In this document: positions 12,001-23,500 of the stretch, one piece after another
How positions within the stretch are numbered: position 1 is the stretch's first letter
Layout: the number at the start of each line of letters is the position of its first letter
Assembly (NCBI RefSeq): GCF_027580225.2
Contig: NC_073337.2
Coordinates: forward strand, 9,993,001-10,057,000
Length of the DNA: 64,000 nt
Direction: 5' to 3'
From: Misgurnus anguillicaudatus
Taxonomy: Eukaryota; Chordata; Actinopteri; Cypriniformes; Cobitidae
Notes under the pieces: model-generated
Seen by the model: the letters and a program-made list of their open reading frames with translations, nothing else
What the model was told of the DNA's origin: nothing
The model's database searches: none
Translations under genes and position numbers: made by a program

Positions 12001-14414
12001 GTAGCCTGTGCGTAGCTCTGCGTAGCCTGACGCGCACCTCACAAAAAATTTAACAGCGCGTCAGATCTACGCGGACCTCAAGCGCTGTGATTGGTCCACC
12101 AGAACCCCTCCCGTCAGGTAAAAAAACTGCGTCATAGGTATTTCCGTTTGTGACGGTGAAAACAAAGATGAGCCAAGTTGAGGAGTGATTTAACTCAAAC
12201 TGCATCAAAAGTCACTGTTTATTTACTTCCATCGTTGCTGGTCTTCTCAAATTATACACAACAAGTTGCTGTTTCTTCTTCGTTTGTGGGTTAACTTGCT
12301 AGGCTTCTTCTTCTTTCACGTTTGTGCTGCTATGGTTACACGCGTGGATACTGCCTACCAGCGGTCGCGCGTGTGCTTGCACGTCGACGCGGACGACAAC
12401 GCAAAAGTATAAATGAAAACCGACGCGGAACTTACGCCGTCGCTGCTACGCCGTAGGACCTACGCACGACTATAACGAGCCCTGCACTTAGTTTGTAATA
12501 TTGACAGAGGTTTGAGCGAGAGGGGGAGTAAGCAGGTATGATGATGTTACTGCACGCCAAGGTCAAAGTTCTGCAAGCTGGGTGCTCTTCCGCCACACAA
12601 TATAGTTCTCTTTTTTTTTTAAATCGTCACATTTTACTTTGTGCCACCATACTTACTCATGTACCTACTCATGTAGCAGTGTTTAAGTGGGGAGAACATG
12701 GAGGTGTTTGGTGGCTTCTGGATTCATCCCTGTTTGGATCCTGGGGAATGAATGGGGCTGGGCTGGGTGCTAACATAGTCACAACGCACTGTACAAAGAT
12801 TAAGTGCACACATTGAAAAAAGATAGGTATGTATTGGTGCGTCTGGGTTGAGGTAAGAACATAGTAAAATTTTGAAAGCGGTGATGTGTTCCTTTAAACG
12901 ACTGTAGGGAATCTCATGGATATGAGTGAAGAATATGGTGAAGAAACTTTAGATTTGATTTCTATCTCTCTCCCTTAGGCTGGAGTAAAGGGTAAACTGG
13001 GACGTTTACTAGGTGTGTTCGAGGTAAGGCTCTAATTTTTTTTGTTTTTATTGTGGTAGTTTGCAATGTGACGTGATCAGTGTTGGGGAAAGTTACTTTT
13101 AAAAGTAATGCATTACAGTATTAAGTTACTTCCAAAAAAGTAACTATTTGTTACTTAGTTACTTTTCATGGAAAGTATTGTTACTTTTTAGTTACTTCTC
13201 CGTTACTTTTTCTTGGCTGAGGCTTGATTTCTTTCAGGCCTTGCAGGTGTTTTTAATGACTGAAAAGTTCTGCATTCAGAAATTGCATACTAATTAATTA
13301 AACAAAAAAGTAACTTGCATTACTTTTTGGAAAAGTAACTCAAATATTAATGTGTACATTTAAAAAATAATGCGTTACTTTACTTTAGAAAAGTAATATT
13401 ATTATGTAATGCACGTTACTTGTAATGCACGTTACTCGTAATGCACGTTACTTGTAATGCGTTACCCCCAATACTGGACGTGATGATAGTCCCTCATACT
13501 GAACGTTTTTCTTTTCATCTGCAGCAAAATCAAGATCGCAAACACAGGACGTATGTGTATGTGCTGATCGTTACAGAGACTCTTGATGCCTGGGAGGACT
13601 CAGTCAACATCGGTGAGTGTGCACAGTTTGTGGGTTTGTATTTGTGATTCTGCCCTAAGGGTCATTTTTACTTTATAATGTCAGCATTTATTTAACTGGC
13701 ACAGAAAAATCCTGAAAATCTATGTTATGCCAGAATGGTTTCAGAAATGCAGGAAAATCTGACCTTTTAACATGGCCAATGTTTGTATTAACACCAAAAT
13801 TCCTAATTTTATTACTGTACTAAAAGAATAATGTTTTAATACTCATTGTCATATTTCCATATTTTAAAGGGGACGTTTCAGAAGACTTTTAAGATGTCAA
13901 ATAAATTGTTGGTGTCCCCAGAGTACATATGTGAAGTTCTAGCTCAAAATACCATATAGAAAATTATTATAGCATGTTTAAATTGCCACTTTGTAGGTGT
14001 GAGCAAAAATTTGGGTGTCCTTTAAAATGCAAATGAACTGATCTCTGCACTAAATGGCAGTGCTGTGGTGGTTGGATAGGTGGTTTTAATAACACTTATT
14101 GATATTTTTAGATAAAAATAATCAAATCTGACCCCACTTTCTTTTTCCATTGATGTTTGTCATGTGTAATTCATATTTTTATTATGCTTTACTGATACTG
14201 CAGTTTTTCCTCTGTAGGCCGTAAGCGAGAGTGGTTTTCTGTTGATGAAGCCATCAAAGTTCTTCAGATCCACAAGCCCGTTCACGCCGAGTATCTGAGA
14301 CGTCTACGTATCAGTCGCCCATCCACCAACAACGGCAACCTGCTTTTACCCCAAACATCTGCCAACAACCTGACACCTCTCTTCAACATGCCAGCATCAG
14401 CTAACCGTAGATAG
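8495..14414 (+). CDS. nudt4: diphosphoinositol polyphosphate phosphohydrolase 2 (Nudix)
   Basis: This cytosolic Nudix hydrolase removes beta-phosphates from inositol pyrophosphates and also acts on diadenosine polyphosphates. Five exons: 8495-8590, 11322-11432, 12979-13023, 13525-13612 and 14218-14414, coding for 178 residues (human 180). The start MKFKPNQTRTYDREGFKRRA matches the family. The Nudix box runs from G51 to V72, with E57, R64-E65, E68-E69 and G71 in place across exons 2-3. QNQDRKHRTYVYVL and EDSVNIGRKREWF follow. The C-terminal tail is divergent, as usual for paralogues NUDT3/4/10/11; the synteny with ube2n and mrpl42 supports nudt4. The 3' untranslated region is long, with AATAAA at 16197-16202. 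Introns 1-4 hold several transposon copies. Confidence 0.96.
9051..9094. repeat. (TCTA)n microsatellite
   Basis: About eleven uninterrupted tetranucleotide units in nudt4 intron 1. They produce a false open frame (SIYLSIYLS), which is not a gene. Confidence 0.9.
9361..9536. mobile_element. MITE with AAAAATAAAGGTGCTT inverted ends
   Basis: About 176 bp. It opens with CACTCTTTTAAAAATAAAGG and closes with the near-complement AAGCACCTTTATTTTTAAGA. Inner GAAGAACC/GGTTCTTT motifs continue the symmetry. It is non-coding and lies in nudt4 intron 1. The superfamily is not certain. Confidence 0.75.
11701..12897. mobile_element. long-inverted-repeat element, family A copy 1
   Basis: The left arm (about 11701-11967) and right arm (about 12620-12897) are inverted copies of one another. 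They share TTAGCATTTAGCCTAGCCCC and GTATGGTGGCACAAA in opposite orientation. The right end reads TGTGTTCCTTTAA, a TTAA boundary. The left end is degraded. Other copies lie at 23659, 33501 and 51481. The centre is displaced by another element (11968-12484). Confidence 0.8.
11968..12484. mobile_element. CpG-rich element nested in family A copy 1
   Basis: This interrupts the family A sequence directly after GGCACAAAATA. The ends carry related inverted motifs: CTACGCCGTAGCTACGTCGT at the left, and CTACGCCGTAGGACCTACGC near the right. The right terminus GAGCCCTG resembles the CAGGGCTC end of a fish MITE family. It is much richer in CpG than its host, which suggests a younger insertion. Exact ends and target site are uncertain. 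Confidence 0.55.
13078..13476. mobile_element. hAT-type MITE with perfect 8-bp target duplication
   Basis: A 399-bp element in nudt4 intron 3. It begins CAGTGTTGGGGAAAGTTAC and ends GTTACCCCCAATACTG. It is flanked on both sides by GACGTGAT (13070-13077 and 13477-13484), an exact 8-bp duplication typical of hAT transposons. The interior is full of GTTACTTTT/AAAGTAAC motifs in both orientations. It has no coding capacity. Confidence 0.92.
13868..14091. mobile_element. TTAA element, family E copy 1 (truncated)
   Basis: It starts after TTAA (13864-13867) with AGGGGACGTTTCAG. It shares the stretches TACATATGTGAAGTTCTAGC and ATGATCTCTGCACTAAATGG-like sequence, inverted, with the copy at 20246-21456. 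The far end is missing. It supplies the uninterrupted version of the site into which the piggyBac-like element at 20506 inserted. Confidence 0.7.
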
Positions 14415-16296
14415 GACACAAACCTAACGCCACACAGACATACTGTACACACATCCCAACGGACCTCTGTCTAATAGACAGTCACCCAAAAACCACTGAC
14501 ACACACGGCACACTCCAGAGCATAACTGTTTTCATGAATCCAACCGCTTCGACACCTTTGGGACGTTCTTTCAAGGGACAAACCAAAGTCATTTCTGCGT
14601 CTGTGTGGACGTTCTGGTCAAGGATGCCTTAACGATTTTTTAACGTTGGTTTTGATAACTGTTCCTAACATCTATTTGGTTTCAGTTAACTGTGTAATAC
14701 ATTTGACCAGCTTAACAAATGAGTTACCTGGAAGTGCACTTCCTTAACCACTGTCACCTACAGAGCTCGGCATTCTGGGATTGTCATTTCATTCAACTTC
14801 AGCGTTTTACCTCACCGATTGATTTCACGCCGTAAGCGCTGTAATAACTCTAAACCTCCCTTTAAGACGAGCCCTTTAAATGCTCCCTTAACTGCTGCTC
14901 CTGATGCTGGTAGAACCGAATCTCTCTGAGATTCAGAATGATGAGATAAAGATTGTACAGAACGGGAGGGTCATCATCATTTTCAAATGTGTTGTGTCAT
15001 GCTCTGATTTAGAAAAGGGTTTGTAAATATATTAAAAGACAGAAGATGTCAAATAATGTATCATGGTTTTTAACTGAAATGCAAATGTATTAACCTTTTC
15101 AGCTCTTAACACTTTGAATGAGCTTATTGTTTAGATGATTTTAAAAAGAACAAAACTGTGAATTTTGTCAGAGGAAAGAAAATTATATTATATTATTAGC
15201 TAAAACTCGCAGAACATCAAAAATATTTTGCTTAATATAAAAACATATTTTAGGACCATTGTCATTTTTTTGCATTGTGACACTACTACTTACTACTGTA
15301 AAGCAAAAAAATATGTTTAAATACTAAATTACAATAAGTAGAAAGTAAGTATAAGTAAAATTTACACATAATTACAAGTTATGGTACTAAAAATGTGTTA
15401 GTTAGTAATGTCACAATGCCAAAATCTTAATGATTCTAGAAATATGCCAGATTTAATTTATGCACAATGTACTTTCATGTTTCTATTGATTTGGGGGTTA
15501 AGTGTGATCTGAGGTGTCATGAGATTTATCCTAATCAGATTTTGGCAGATCTGAGATTTGGGTGCCTTTATCCTCTTCAAAACCTAAACACGTACTGTCA
15601 TTTTGTCTTCAAACACTGATGAATCGATCTTAAAAGAGGCTGATCTGAATTCATCTCTCTACTCAATGTTCAGGTTATTATTCACTGGGGGAAGGTACTG
15701 GTCTCAGATCAGTGTTACATGCTCTGCTGCAATGACACACATTTAAATTGAACAAATCACTCCTCAAGTTAAATGTATTGATGGATTCTGACATTTCATG
15801 GATTTGCTGACCTTGGTGTGTGTGTTTGTGTTTTGATATGTGAAGGAGAACAGGTCAGCATCTTTAGTTTGAATGAGTTGTAATTGTACAAATGTTTTTT
15901 ATATATATAATTCCCAATATTAATGTGAAGTATTTAAAGACGAAAAACTAACAATGACATTTCTTAACAAATGTTACTGTTTTAGTAAAAAGCAAAAACG
16001 GGAGTGTTATTCTCCACACAGTATGTACTACCGTCTGATATTTCTGATGAAATGCATACAAGTCTGAAGGTCTCAAGATGTTTATGGGTTTGGTAGATTT
16101 AAAAGAAAGTCTCTTACCTGCTTTGTTGCCAACGGGTCCACGGTTTCAACATGTTTACCGTAATCTGTACAGATGTTAATGATATTTTTATTTGTCAATA
16201 AAGATTGTATCACATTAAAAAGAAGCAATGTTTGACTCTGGAGAACATAAAGACACATGTCGGCTATCTGATAAAAAACTTTTTGCTAGCTAAACG
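14415..16296 (+). other. nudt4 3' untranslated region
   Basis: AT-rich non-coding DNA between the nudt4 stop and the poly(A) signal at 16197-16202. The span of about 1.8 kb fits the long 3' UTR of this family. I see no exon or inverted-repeat element in it. From about 16220 it is intergenic. Confidence 0.6.
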
Positions 16297-16567
16297 CAGT
16301 CGTTCTCAAACTGGGGGTCCGGAGATGGAGCCAGGGGGCCCCAGTTTAATGACATTTTATAAAATACATTAATTTATCATGAATTCTGTGTATTTAAACC
16401 TTACTTACCAACAGCACTACATTGCATAATTGAATATGTTTTGTTTAATTCAAATTTTTAGTTTTAAAATGTTTTATGTCATAAATTTTCTTTGGGGGGC
16501 CACAAAAGGATTGCACCGTAGCCTACTCAAGGGGGGGGCACACGCTGAAAAAATTTAAGCACCACTG
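16297..16567. mobile_element. degraded hAT-like MITE
   Basis: It starts CAGTCGTTCTCAAACTGGGG and ends AATTTAAGCACCACTG. This is a decayed version of the common fish element with CAGTGGTTCTCAAACT ends. The interior has G-rich runs near both ends. No exact target duplication remains. It lies between nudt4 and dnajc2. Confidence 0.65.
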
Positions 16568-16882
16568 TGGCGACCATAGTTACGCATAAATAGTTACATA
16601 TAACTAGATACTACAGACCTTTTTATATAAATTAATAAATGAAATAATTGTGATAATGACTGTGTGTCATAGTAGTAGTGTGATAATAGTAACTGTGAAA
16701 AGGAGATTATTTTGCATCTGTTTTATCATTGTCAAGACTTTTCTGGAAAGATGTATGGATGATGTGTTTTTTTATTTATTTTATTTTGAGAGACATTGTT
16801 TAAAGTAATGAACAATATATTATACAGCTATTTATTGTATTAGAAAAGTATCATACACAAAACAAAATGGGCCCTTTGTAAA

Positions 16883-16956
16883 CCAAACCTGTCACATTTA
16901 TAAATGATTTCAAATTATACCAAACCTGTCACATTTATAAATGATTTCAAATTATA
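16883..16956. repeat. exact 37-bp tandem duplication plus inverted piece
   Basis: Two head-to-tail copies of a 37-bp unit (16883-16919 and 16920-16956), beginning CCAAACCTGTCACATTTATA. They are followed immediately by AGGTTTGGTATAATTTGA, the inverted form of the unit's two ends. The flanking intergenic DNA (about 16570-17500) is AT-rich with nothing else recognised, apart from likely dnajc2 5' UTR after 17400. Confidence 0.85.
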
Positions 16957-17541
16957 CAGGTTTGGTATAATTTGAAAAATTAAAAAATTAAGAACAAATA
17001 AAGCTCTGAAAAAAACATATAATATTTTTAAAATAATTTTTTTGGTATTTTTTTCTATTTTCTTTCTGATAAGATGTGAATAATTGTGTGAATAATACCT
17101 TATGTTCATGCCGCATTGAACAAAATGTGTTTTATACTTTTGATGACATTCAATAAAAAGCTGCTATCAAAAAAAGAAAAGGAGATTAAATTGCACTCAT
17201 ATTTTATTACTTACGGTTTGAGAGAAAAAATATTTATTGACTAGTTAAATACTGCATTGATTTATTTAACTAATCGTTGATTTACAGTAGTAAGTAACGG
17301 GGGTGGGGGGTATTCCATGGTGAAAACGTTGCGAGCGTACAAGCGGAACCACATCTCGTCTATCTGTAACTCGTCGGAAGGATCTGAGTGTAACACACAT
17401 ATTCCAACCAGCGCAGCAGTGCAGGGCCCATGTGGAACCGGCAGATCTGATCTTAACTCAGTCTGATAACTTAACACCAGTCTGATCTAACACGCGGATG
17501 CGAGTTGTGTCGGTCACCTGTGTGGCTTCACGAGTGAAAAA

Positions 17542-20500
17542 ATGCTGATAGAAGCGCGTAAAGGGCAGATAACAGCGCTGTGTAACACCGCTGCCGGTAA
17601 GTTACAGTAATAAAGAGATACTGTATGTGTCTCAAGCACACACCCTCACCACACTGTTTTTTTTAGGGTGAAGTGAAGTTTAATGTAGTATTGTATAATT
17701 TTATGCATGGTTGATCGATCAAGTCACAAGTATATACAAATGATCAGCTGGTGGTGCTGTCTAAACCAAATGCTAGACGAGCAGAATTGTATTTTAATTA
17801 CATCAGTATGTTCTATAATGTAACTTATTTGGCATTCCTGCTTAAGAACTCCTACGTTTCTTATGGCTACTTGAAAGACGTGAAGTATTTGTGTATTCTC
17901 AAAGAAACAAGTTGTATGGGCTAGTTTGTAAGCATTCAGTTTGTTATTGTTTTCAGTTTATGAATAAGCAGTTTCTCTCTTTCAGCATCAATACAGGTTC
18001 AGGTTGAGCCAGTCGGCCGCTGGTTCGAGGCTTTTTTGAAGCGCAGATGTAGAAATGTGTCGGCCTCCTTTCAGGAGCTGGAGGAGGAGGAGGAGCTGTC
18101 TGAGGAAGAAGAGGATGAAGAACTTCAACTGGAGGAGTATCCAATGCTAAAGACACTGGACCCCAAAGACTGGAAGGTAATTGACGTGAAGCATCATGTG
18201 TGCGTTTTCTGTTAGTCTGATGGTTAATGTATGAATTAAATGCATTAATGTTGTTGCTTTTTTGTTTTACAGAACCAAGATCACTATGCTGTTTTGGGTT
18301 TGGCTCACCTAAGGTACCGAGCAACCCAGAAACAGATCAAAGCTGCTCATAAGTTTTTGCCACAGGTCACCTGACCTCTCGGTTTAATACCTTAATGAGG
18401 TAATATACAGTATGAATTTGTACCCATGAATGTTCTAACATGCGGCTGTTCCCTACAGATAAAGCCATGGTCCTCAAACATCATCCGGATAAACGAAAAG
18501 CAGCTGGTGAACAGATTGTTGAGGGGGACAATGATTACTTCACTTGTATAACAAAAGGTCATTTTGCACTTAATGCTGTCTCAGTGGATTATTATTAGTG
18601 ATATGAATGATGTTTACACTATTGGCACACCTATTCTGCAGCACTGACAAATTATTTTGTTTCTGTCAATCACAGCAATAGAAATCCTGTCAGACCCTTT
18701 GAAGCGAAGAGCATTCGACAGTGTAGATCCCACGTTTGACAATTCCGTCCCGTCGAAAGCAGAAGGCAAAGAAAACTTTTTTGAGTTTTTTTCACCCGTG
18801 TTCGAAAGGAATGCCAGGTGAAGATGCTACAATGGTGAATACATTAAAGAGTCACATGTATTGCACACATATCCTAATGTTACTTCTTTCAACCAGGTGG
18901 TCTGTTAAGAAACACATCCCCAGTTTTGGAAACATGCAGTCATCTTTTGAAGATGTGGATAATTTTTATTCTTTCTGGTGAGTCTGCCGGTGTAGATTTC
19001 AAGTTCAGGTGATTGCAAGCAGTAATTATGAAAATTAATTTTAAACTGTTAATTTTTTACTTTTTGAAGGTACAACTTTGATTCATGGAGAGAATTTTCA
19101 TATTTAGATGAAGAAGAAAAGGAAAAGGCTGAATGGTAAAGAAAGTCTATCTATAAATTAATGTGTAAAACATGTTATTACTAGTATGCATCTATACAAA
19201 ATTTCTGTGGCGATGCCAATATTTGATTACTTAGAATGACTTAGAATTTTCCCAATGTTCATTCTTGTGTTTCCTGATTAATATGTCTGAAATGTTTTTT
19301 TCATGTTGGTACCAGCCGAGATGAAAGAAGATGGATAGAAAAACAGAACCGGGCCTCTCGAGCGCAGAGGAAGAAAGAAGAGATGAACAGGATACGAACC
19401 CTCGTCGGTAAATATCGGAAACAGACCACACTGTGTTTTACGGTTGCACAATTTCATGCCCTGATTTTGTGTGTGCACTTGATGTGTTGCAGACACTGCT
19501 TACAACTGTGACCCACGAATAAAGAAGTTTAAAGAAGAGGAGAAAGCCAGGAAAGAGTCTGAGAAGAAAGCCAAAGCAGAGGCTAAAAAACGAGAACAGG
19601 AGGAGAAGGAGCGGGTAGGAACCATGAAACAACACTTTCTTAGATTGTGCTGGCAGTTTCACAAATATTTATATATTGGCTGTGTGTGTCTCGACGCAGG
19701 CACGACAGGCCGAGGAGGACGCGGCACGTTTGGCGAGGGAGAAAGAAGAGGAGGTGGCGCGACAGGCAGCCCAGCTGGCGAAGAAAGAGAAAGAGGTTCA
19801 GAAAAAAGCCATTAAGAAAGAGCGACAGAAACTCAGAACGACATGCAAGGCAGGAAAACTTTGATTTCTCTCAGATGCAGATGTCTCAATTAGAGTTCAG
19901 ATTCTAAACATTGTCTTTTTCTCTGCTTTTCAGACTCATAATTACTTTGTAGATAATGAAGCTGACAACATCAGGATGATGGAGGAGGTGGAGAAACTCT
20001 GTGATCGCTTAGAACTGACCAGTTTACAGTGCACTCCTGAAAACATTGCTAACAGATGTGAATGGACCGAATTCAGCAGTAATCTTCAGTCAGAATGTTA
20101 ATGTGCCATTAGAATGATTGTGGTTTTTTTTTTGATAGTTTACAGACACTGAATGAGGCTTTGGCTTCAGGTAATAAAGAACAGAGTAAAACAGCTCTGG
20201 AGAAACAGGTGAGTGAGCAAAAGAGAGAGAAACTGGATTACTTAAAGGGGACATATCATAAAAATCTGTCTTTGTCCATGTTTAAGTGCTACAATTGGGT
20301 CCATTGTATCAACCTAGAAAATGTGAAAAAGATCAACCCAGTAACTTAGTTTTAGTAAACTATTCTCTGCAAGCATGTGAAAAAATAGGTTATTGAAATT
20401 TGGCTCCCCTTGTGATGTCAGAAGGGGATAATACCGCCCCTTAATCTGCACTATCCAACCACGGCACTACCATTTAGTGCAAAGATCAGCTCATTTGCAT

Positions 20501-23500
20501 TTTAACCCTGTAAGACCCAAATATAGAAAAAACTTTGAAAAAATTATTTAACCTTTTATATGTTGTTGTAAGAGTCCTCTAATGCAAAAATAATTTTTAA
20601 AAAAATATTTTTTACATTTTGGTAAGTTTTTATGAAAATGTTGTAATATTACAACGTTGGGCCTATGATGCTAATATCACCTATACCCCCACCCCACATT
20701 CCAGAACAATATCACCTGACTCTCATGCAGCAAATAAATATTTGAGCAAACAAAGCCCAGACAAGAAGACAGGACCAGCAAAGAATATTTGATAAAAAAT
20801 AAGATACAGATAGTTTAAAATATTGCCAAATAAATACAAAATTCTCAAATAATTTATTTCCTATAAACGTATTTAATACTCTCAAAACTTCGATTAAAAC
20901 TCAAAATAGACATTTAACATCAATATTATATTTTGTTGCTACAAAAATGATTAAAAAGTATTTTTTTACAGTTTCGAAGTACAGCAAATTCATTTAATGT
21001 GCAAGGTGCACAGGTAAATTTTGCTACCCTTCAGACCCAACGTTGTAAAATTACAACATTGACATTACAAGCTCAAAATCTAATATGATCAAAACATTCA
21101 GCTACATCTTAAAATCTGCATGATCTAGACACATAACTAATCACAGAAAAAATATTTTAGGCATTTTACTTACGTGATTGTTGATTTATTTAGTCCAGTA
21201 AAAAAGGTTATATTCTTAAAGGCAGGTTTGCAGGTTTTGAAAGTTCACGGCCAGTTGTAATATATATAACAACCGAGGGTTTTACAGGGTTAAATGACAC
21301 ACCCAAAAACTGCATTTTTCCTCACACCTAGAAAGTGTCAATTTTAACTTGTTATAATAAATTATCTGTATGGTATTTTGAGCTAGAACTTCACATATGT
21401 ACTCTTGGGACACCAAATATTTATTTTAAATCTTAAAGTATTGTGAAATGTTTCCTTTAAAACACCAAAAAAAACGTCAGCATTATTCAGCATAAACATT
21501 ATCTTTAGGTCATCTTGATGCTTCTGTATTCCAGATCTTTCTCCTGCTTTAGTCCCTGTGTGTATTTGTCCAGGTGCAAGAGGTGAACATTCAAATACAG
21601 AGGGAGAAAGAGGCGGAGATTCAGGCGCAGCAGGCCGCACGTAGCGCCGAACACAGCAGCGGAGGTGTCGGAGTCAATAACAGAGGCTGGAACGAAGAAG
21701 ATCTTCAACTGCTTATCAAAGCTGTGAATCTCTTTCCCGCCGGAACAAACGCCAGGTGAGTTTCCACATAAAGCGTCTGTCCGATCACAGACAGTGCAAG
21801 GTTTTCATTATTTCTCACAGAGAGGTGCTGTGATCTTACAGGTGGGAGGTGATCGCCAACTACATGAACCAGCACTCCAACAGCGGGGTGAAGAGAAACG
21901 CCAAAGATGTCATTAACAAAGCAAAAACTCTGCAGAAACTAGGTAGGTAGCAAGCTCGCTGTTATCTCTTGTGATAAACGAACAAACATTTTAATATCTT
22001 ATCTGTCACCAGATCCTCACCAGAAAGATGAGATTAACCGAAAGGCCTTTGAGAAGTTTAAGAAAGAGCATTCAGCTGTTCCTCCTACCGTAGACAACGC
22101 AGCTCCATCAGAACGCTTTGATAGTGAGTTGCCACTTTCTGTATATGTATACCGATACATTTTTGCATGTAACATGTCCTTATTCTATAAGTAGAGTAAA
22201 ATAGCTTGTGCATTCTGTGATAATGCATTAAACTTCCCCATCCCTTTAGCTGTAGGTGCCGAATCAAACTCTGCCGCCTGGACCACAGAGGAGCAGAAAC
22301 TACTAGAACAGGCTTTGAAAACCTATCCAGTCAGCACACCGGAGCGCTGGGAAAAGATCTCAGAAGCTGTGCCTGGACGCTCCAAAAAAGACTGCATGAA
22401 GAGATACAAGGTAAGCAGCTGGTTTTAAAAGAAAATACCTCAGTTTTTCACTTGTTTACTATGTTCTTACCACAGATTAATAATTTTATCTTTTTTAAAT
22501 GCGTGCAATTAACCCTAATAAGTTCCTTGGGGTCAATCTTACCCCCAAGCCACTTTTATTTAGTTTAAAAGGTTCCCTTCATCTCAGTGGAATAAGATTT
22601 TGTGACACTTCCAGATTATCTGTCAAGATTCATATTAAAAAAACTGGGCTTGATTCGGTCGTTCTAAAGAGGTGCAAAAAAATTCACCAAAAGAGGCCCT
22701 TTGGGGGTAAAAATGACCCCAATTGAAATGAATGGGAATGTTGTTATTCATCAAATAAAATCAATGCATCCAGAATAAATCTGAAAATTTTGACACAGAA
22801 AGGTAAGCCTGGTACTAGAGCACAAATGCAATATAGAAAAGACATGCTCAATCACACACTCACACACAAACTGACACACACAAACAAACAAAGGTATGAC
22901 TGCCACAGAGAGCATTTTTTACAGAATTTGGCAAAAACAGCCACAGATGCAAAACAAAGATGTTAAATGCACAAAGATGTAAAATACACAGGTGGGTGCC
23001 TGCCCACACACACACAGACTCACAAACACACACGCACAAAGACACAGTAAATCTTACACACACATAAAGACGCAGACACACAAAAAGACAAAGTCACAAA
23101 CACGCATGCACGCGCACACAAACACACACACACGGACACTTACATTTAGTCAAATTTCTGTGGCATTTTGTAAAAACAGACATTTCAAAATGCATCAAAA
23201 ACTACAAAAAAATTATAATATTTGAAATATCTTTTATTTTTAATGACCTTTCTAATCTTTATATAAAAATAAATTCACAAAATGTTTCACTAAAGTATTG
23301 ATGTTGCGCAGTTGTTCACACACAGTAAAATGAATGGGTCTCTGTGGGCATCTGCTGGTCAAAATGATTTATTTCCTAAACTGTAACCATACAACTGTTT
23401 TTTCCTAACACCAAATGGTCGAATTCAACACATAACATCTAGATCAATATCTAAAAACATTTTAAATCAAATTTAGATAATTTATGTGAATTTTTCATAA

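Noticed and set aside
18301..18370. Exon 3 of dnajc2 extended to the donor CACAG/GTCACC
   Set aside because: It would add FLPQ and shift exon 4 out of the J-domain frame, destroying HPD, so it cannot give the conserved protein.
22850..23140. CA-rich tract as a possible minisatellite or CRISPR-like array
   Set aside because: There are no regular spacers or fixed-length units; it is an interrupted dinucleotide repeat.
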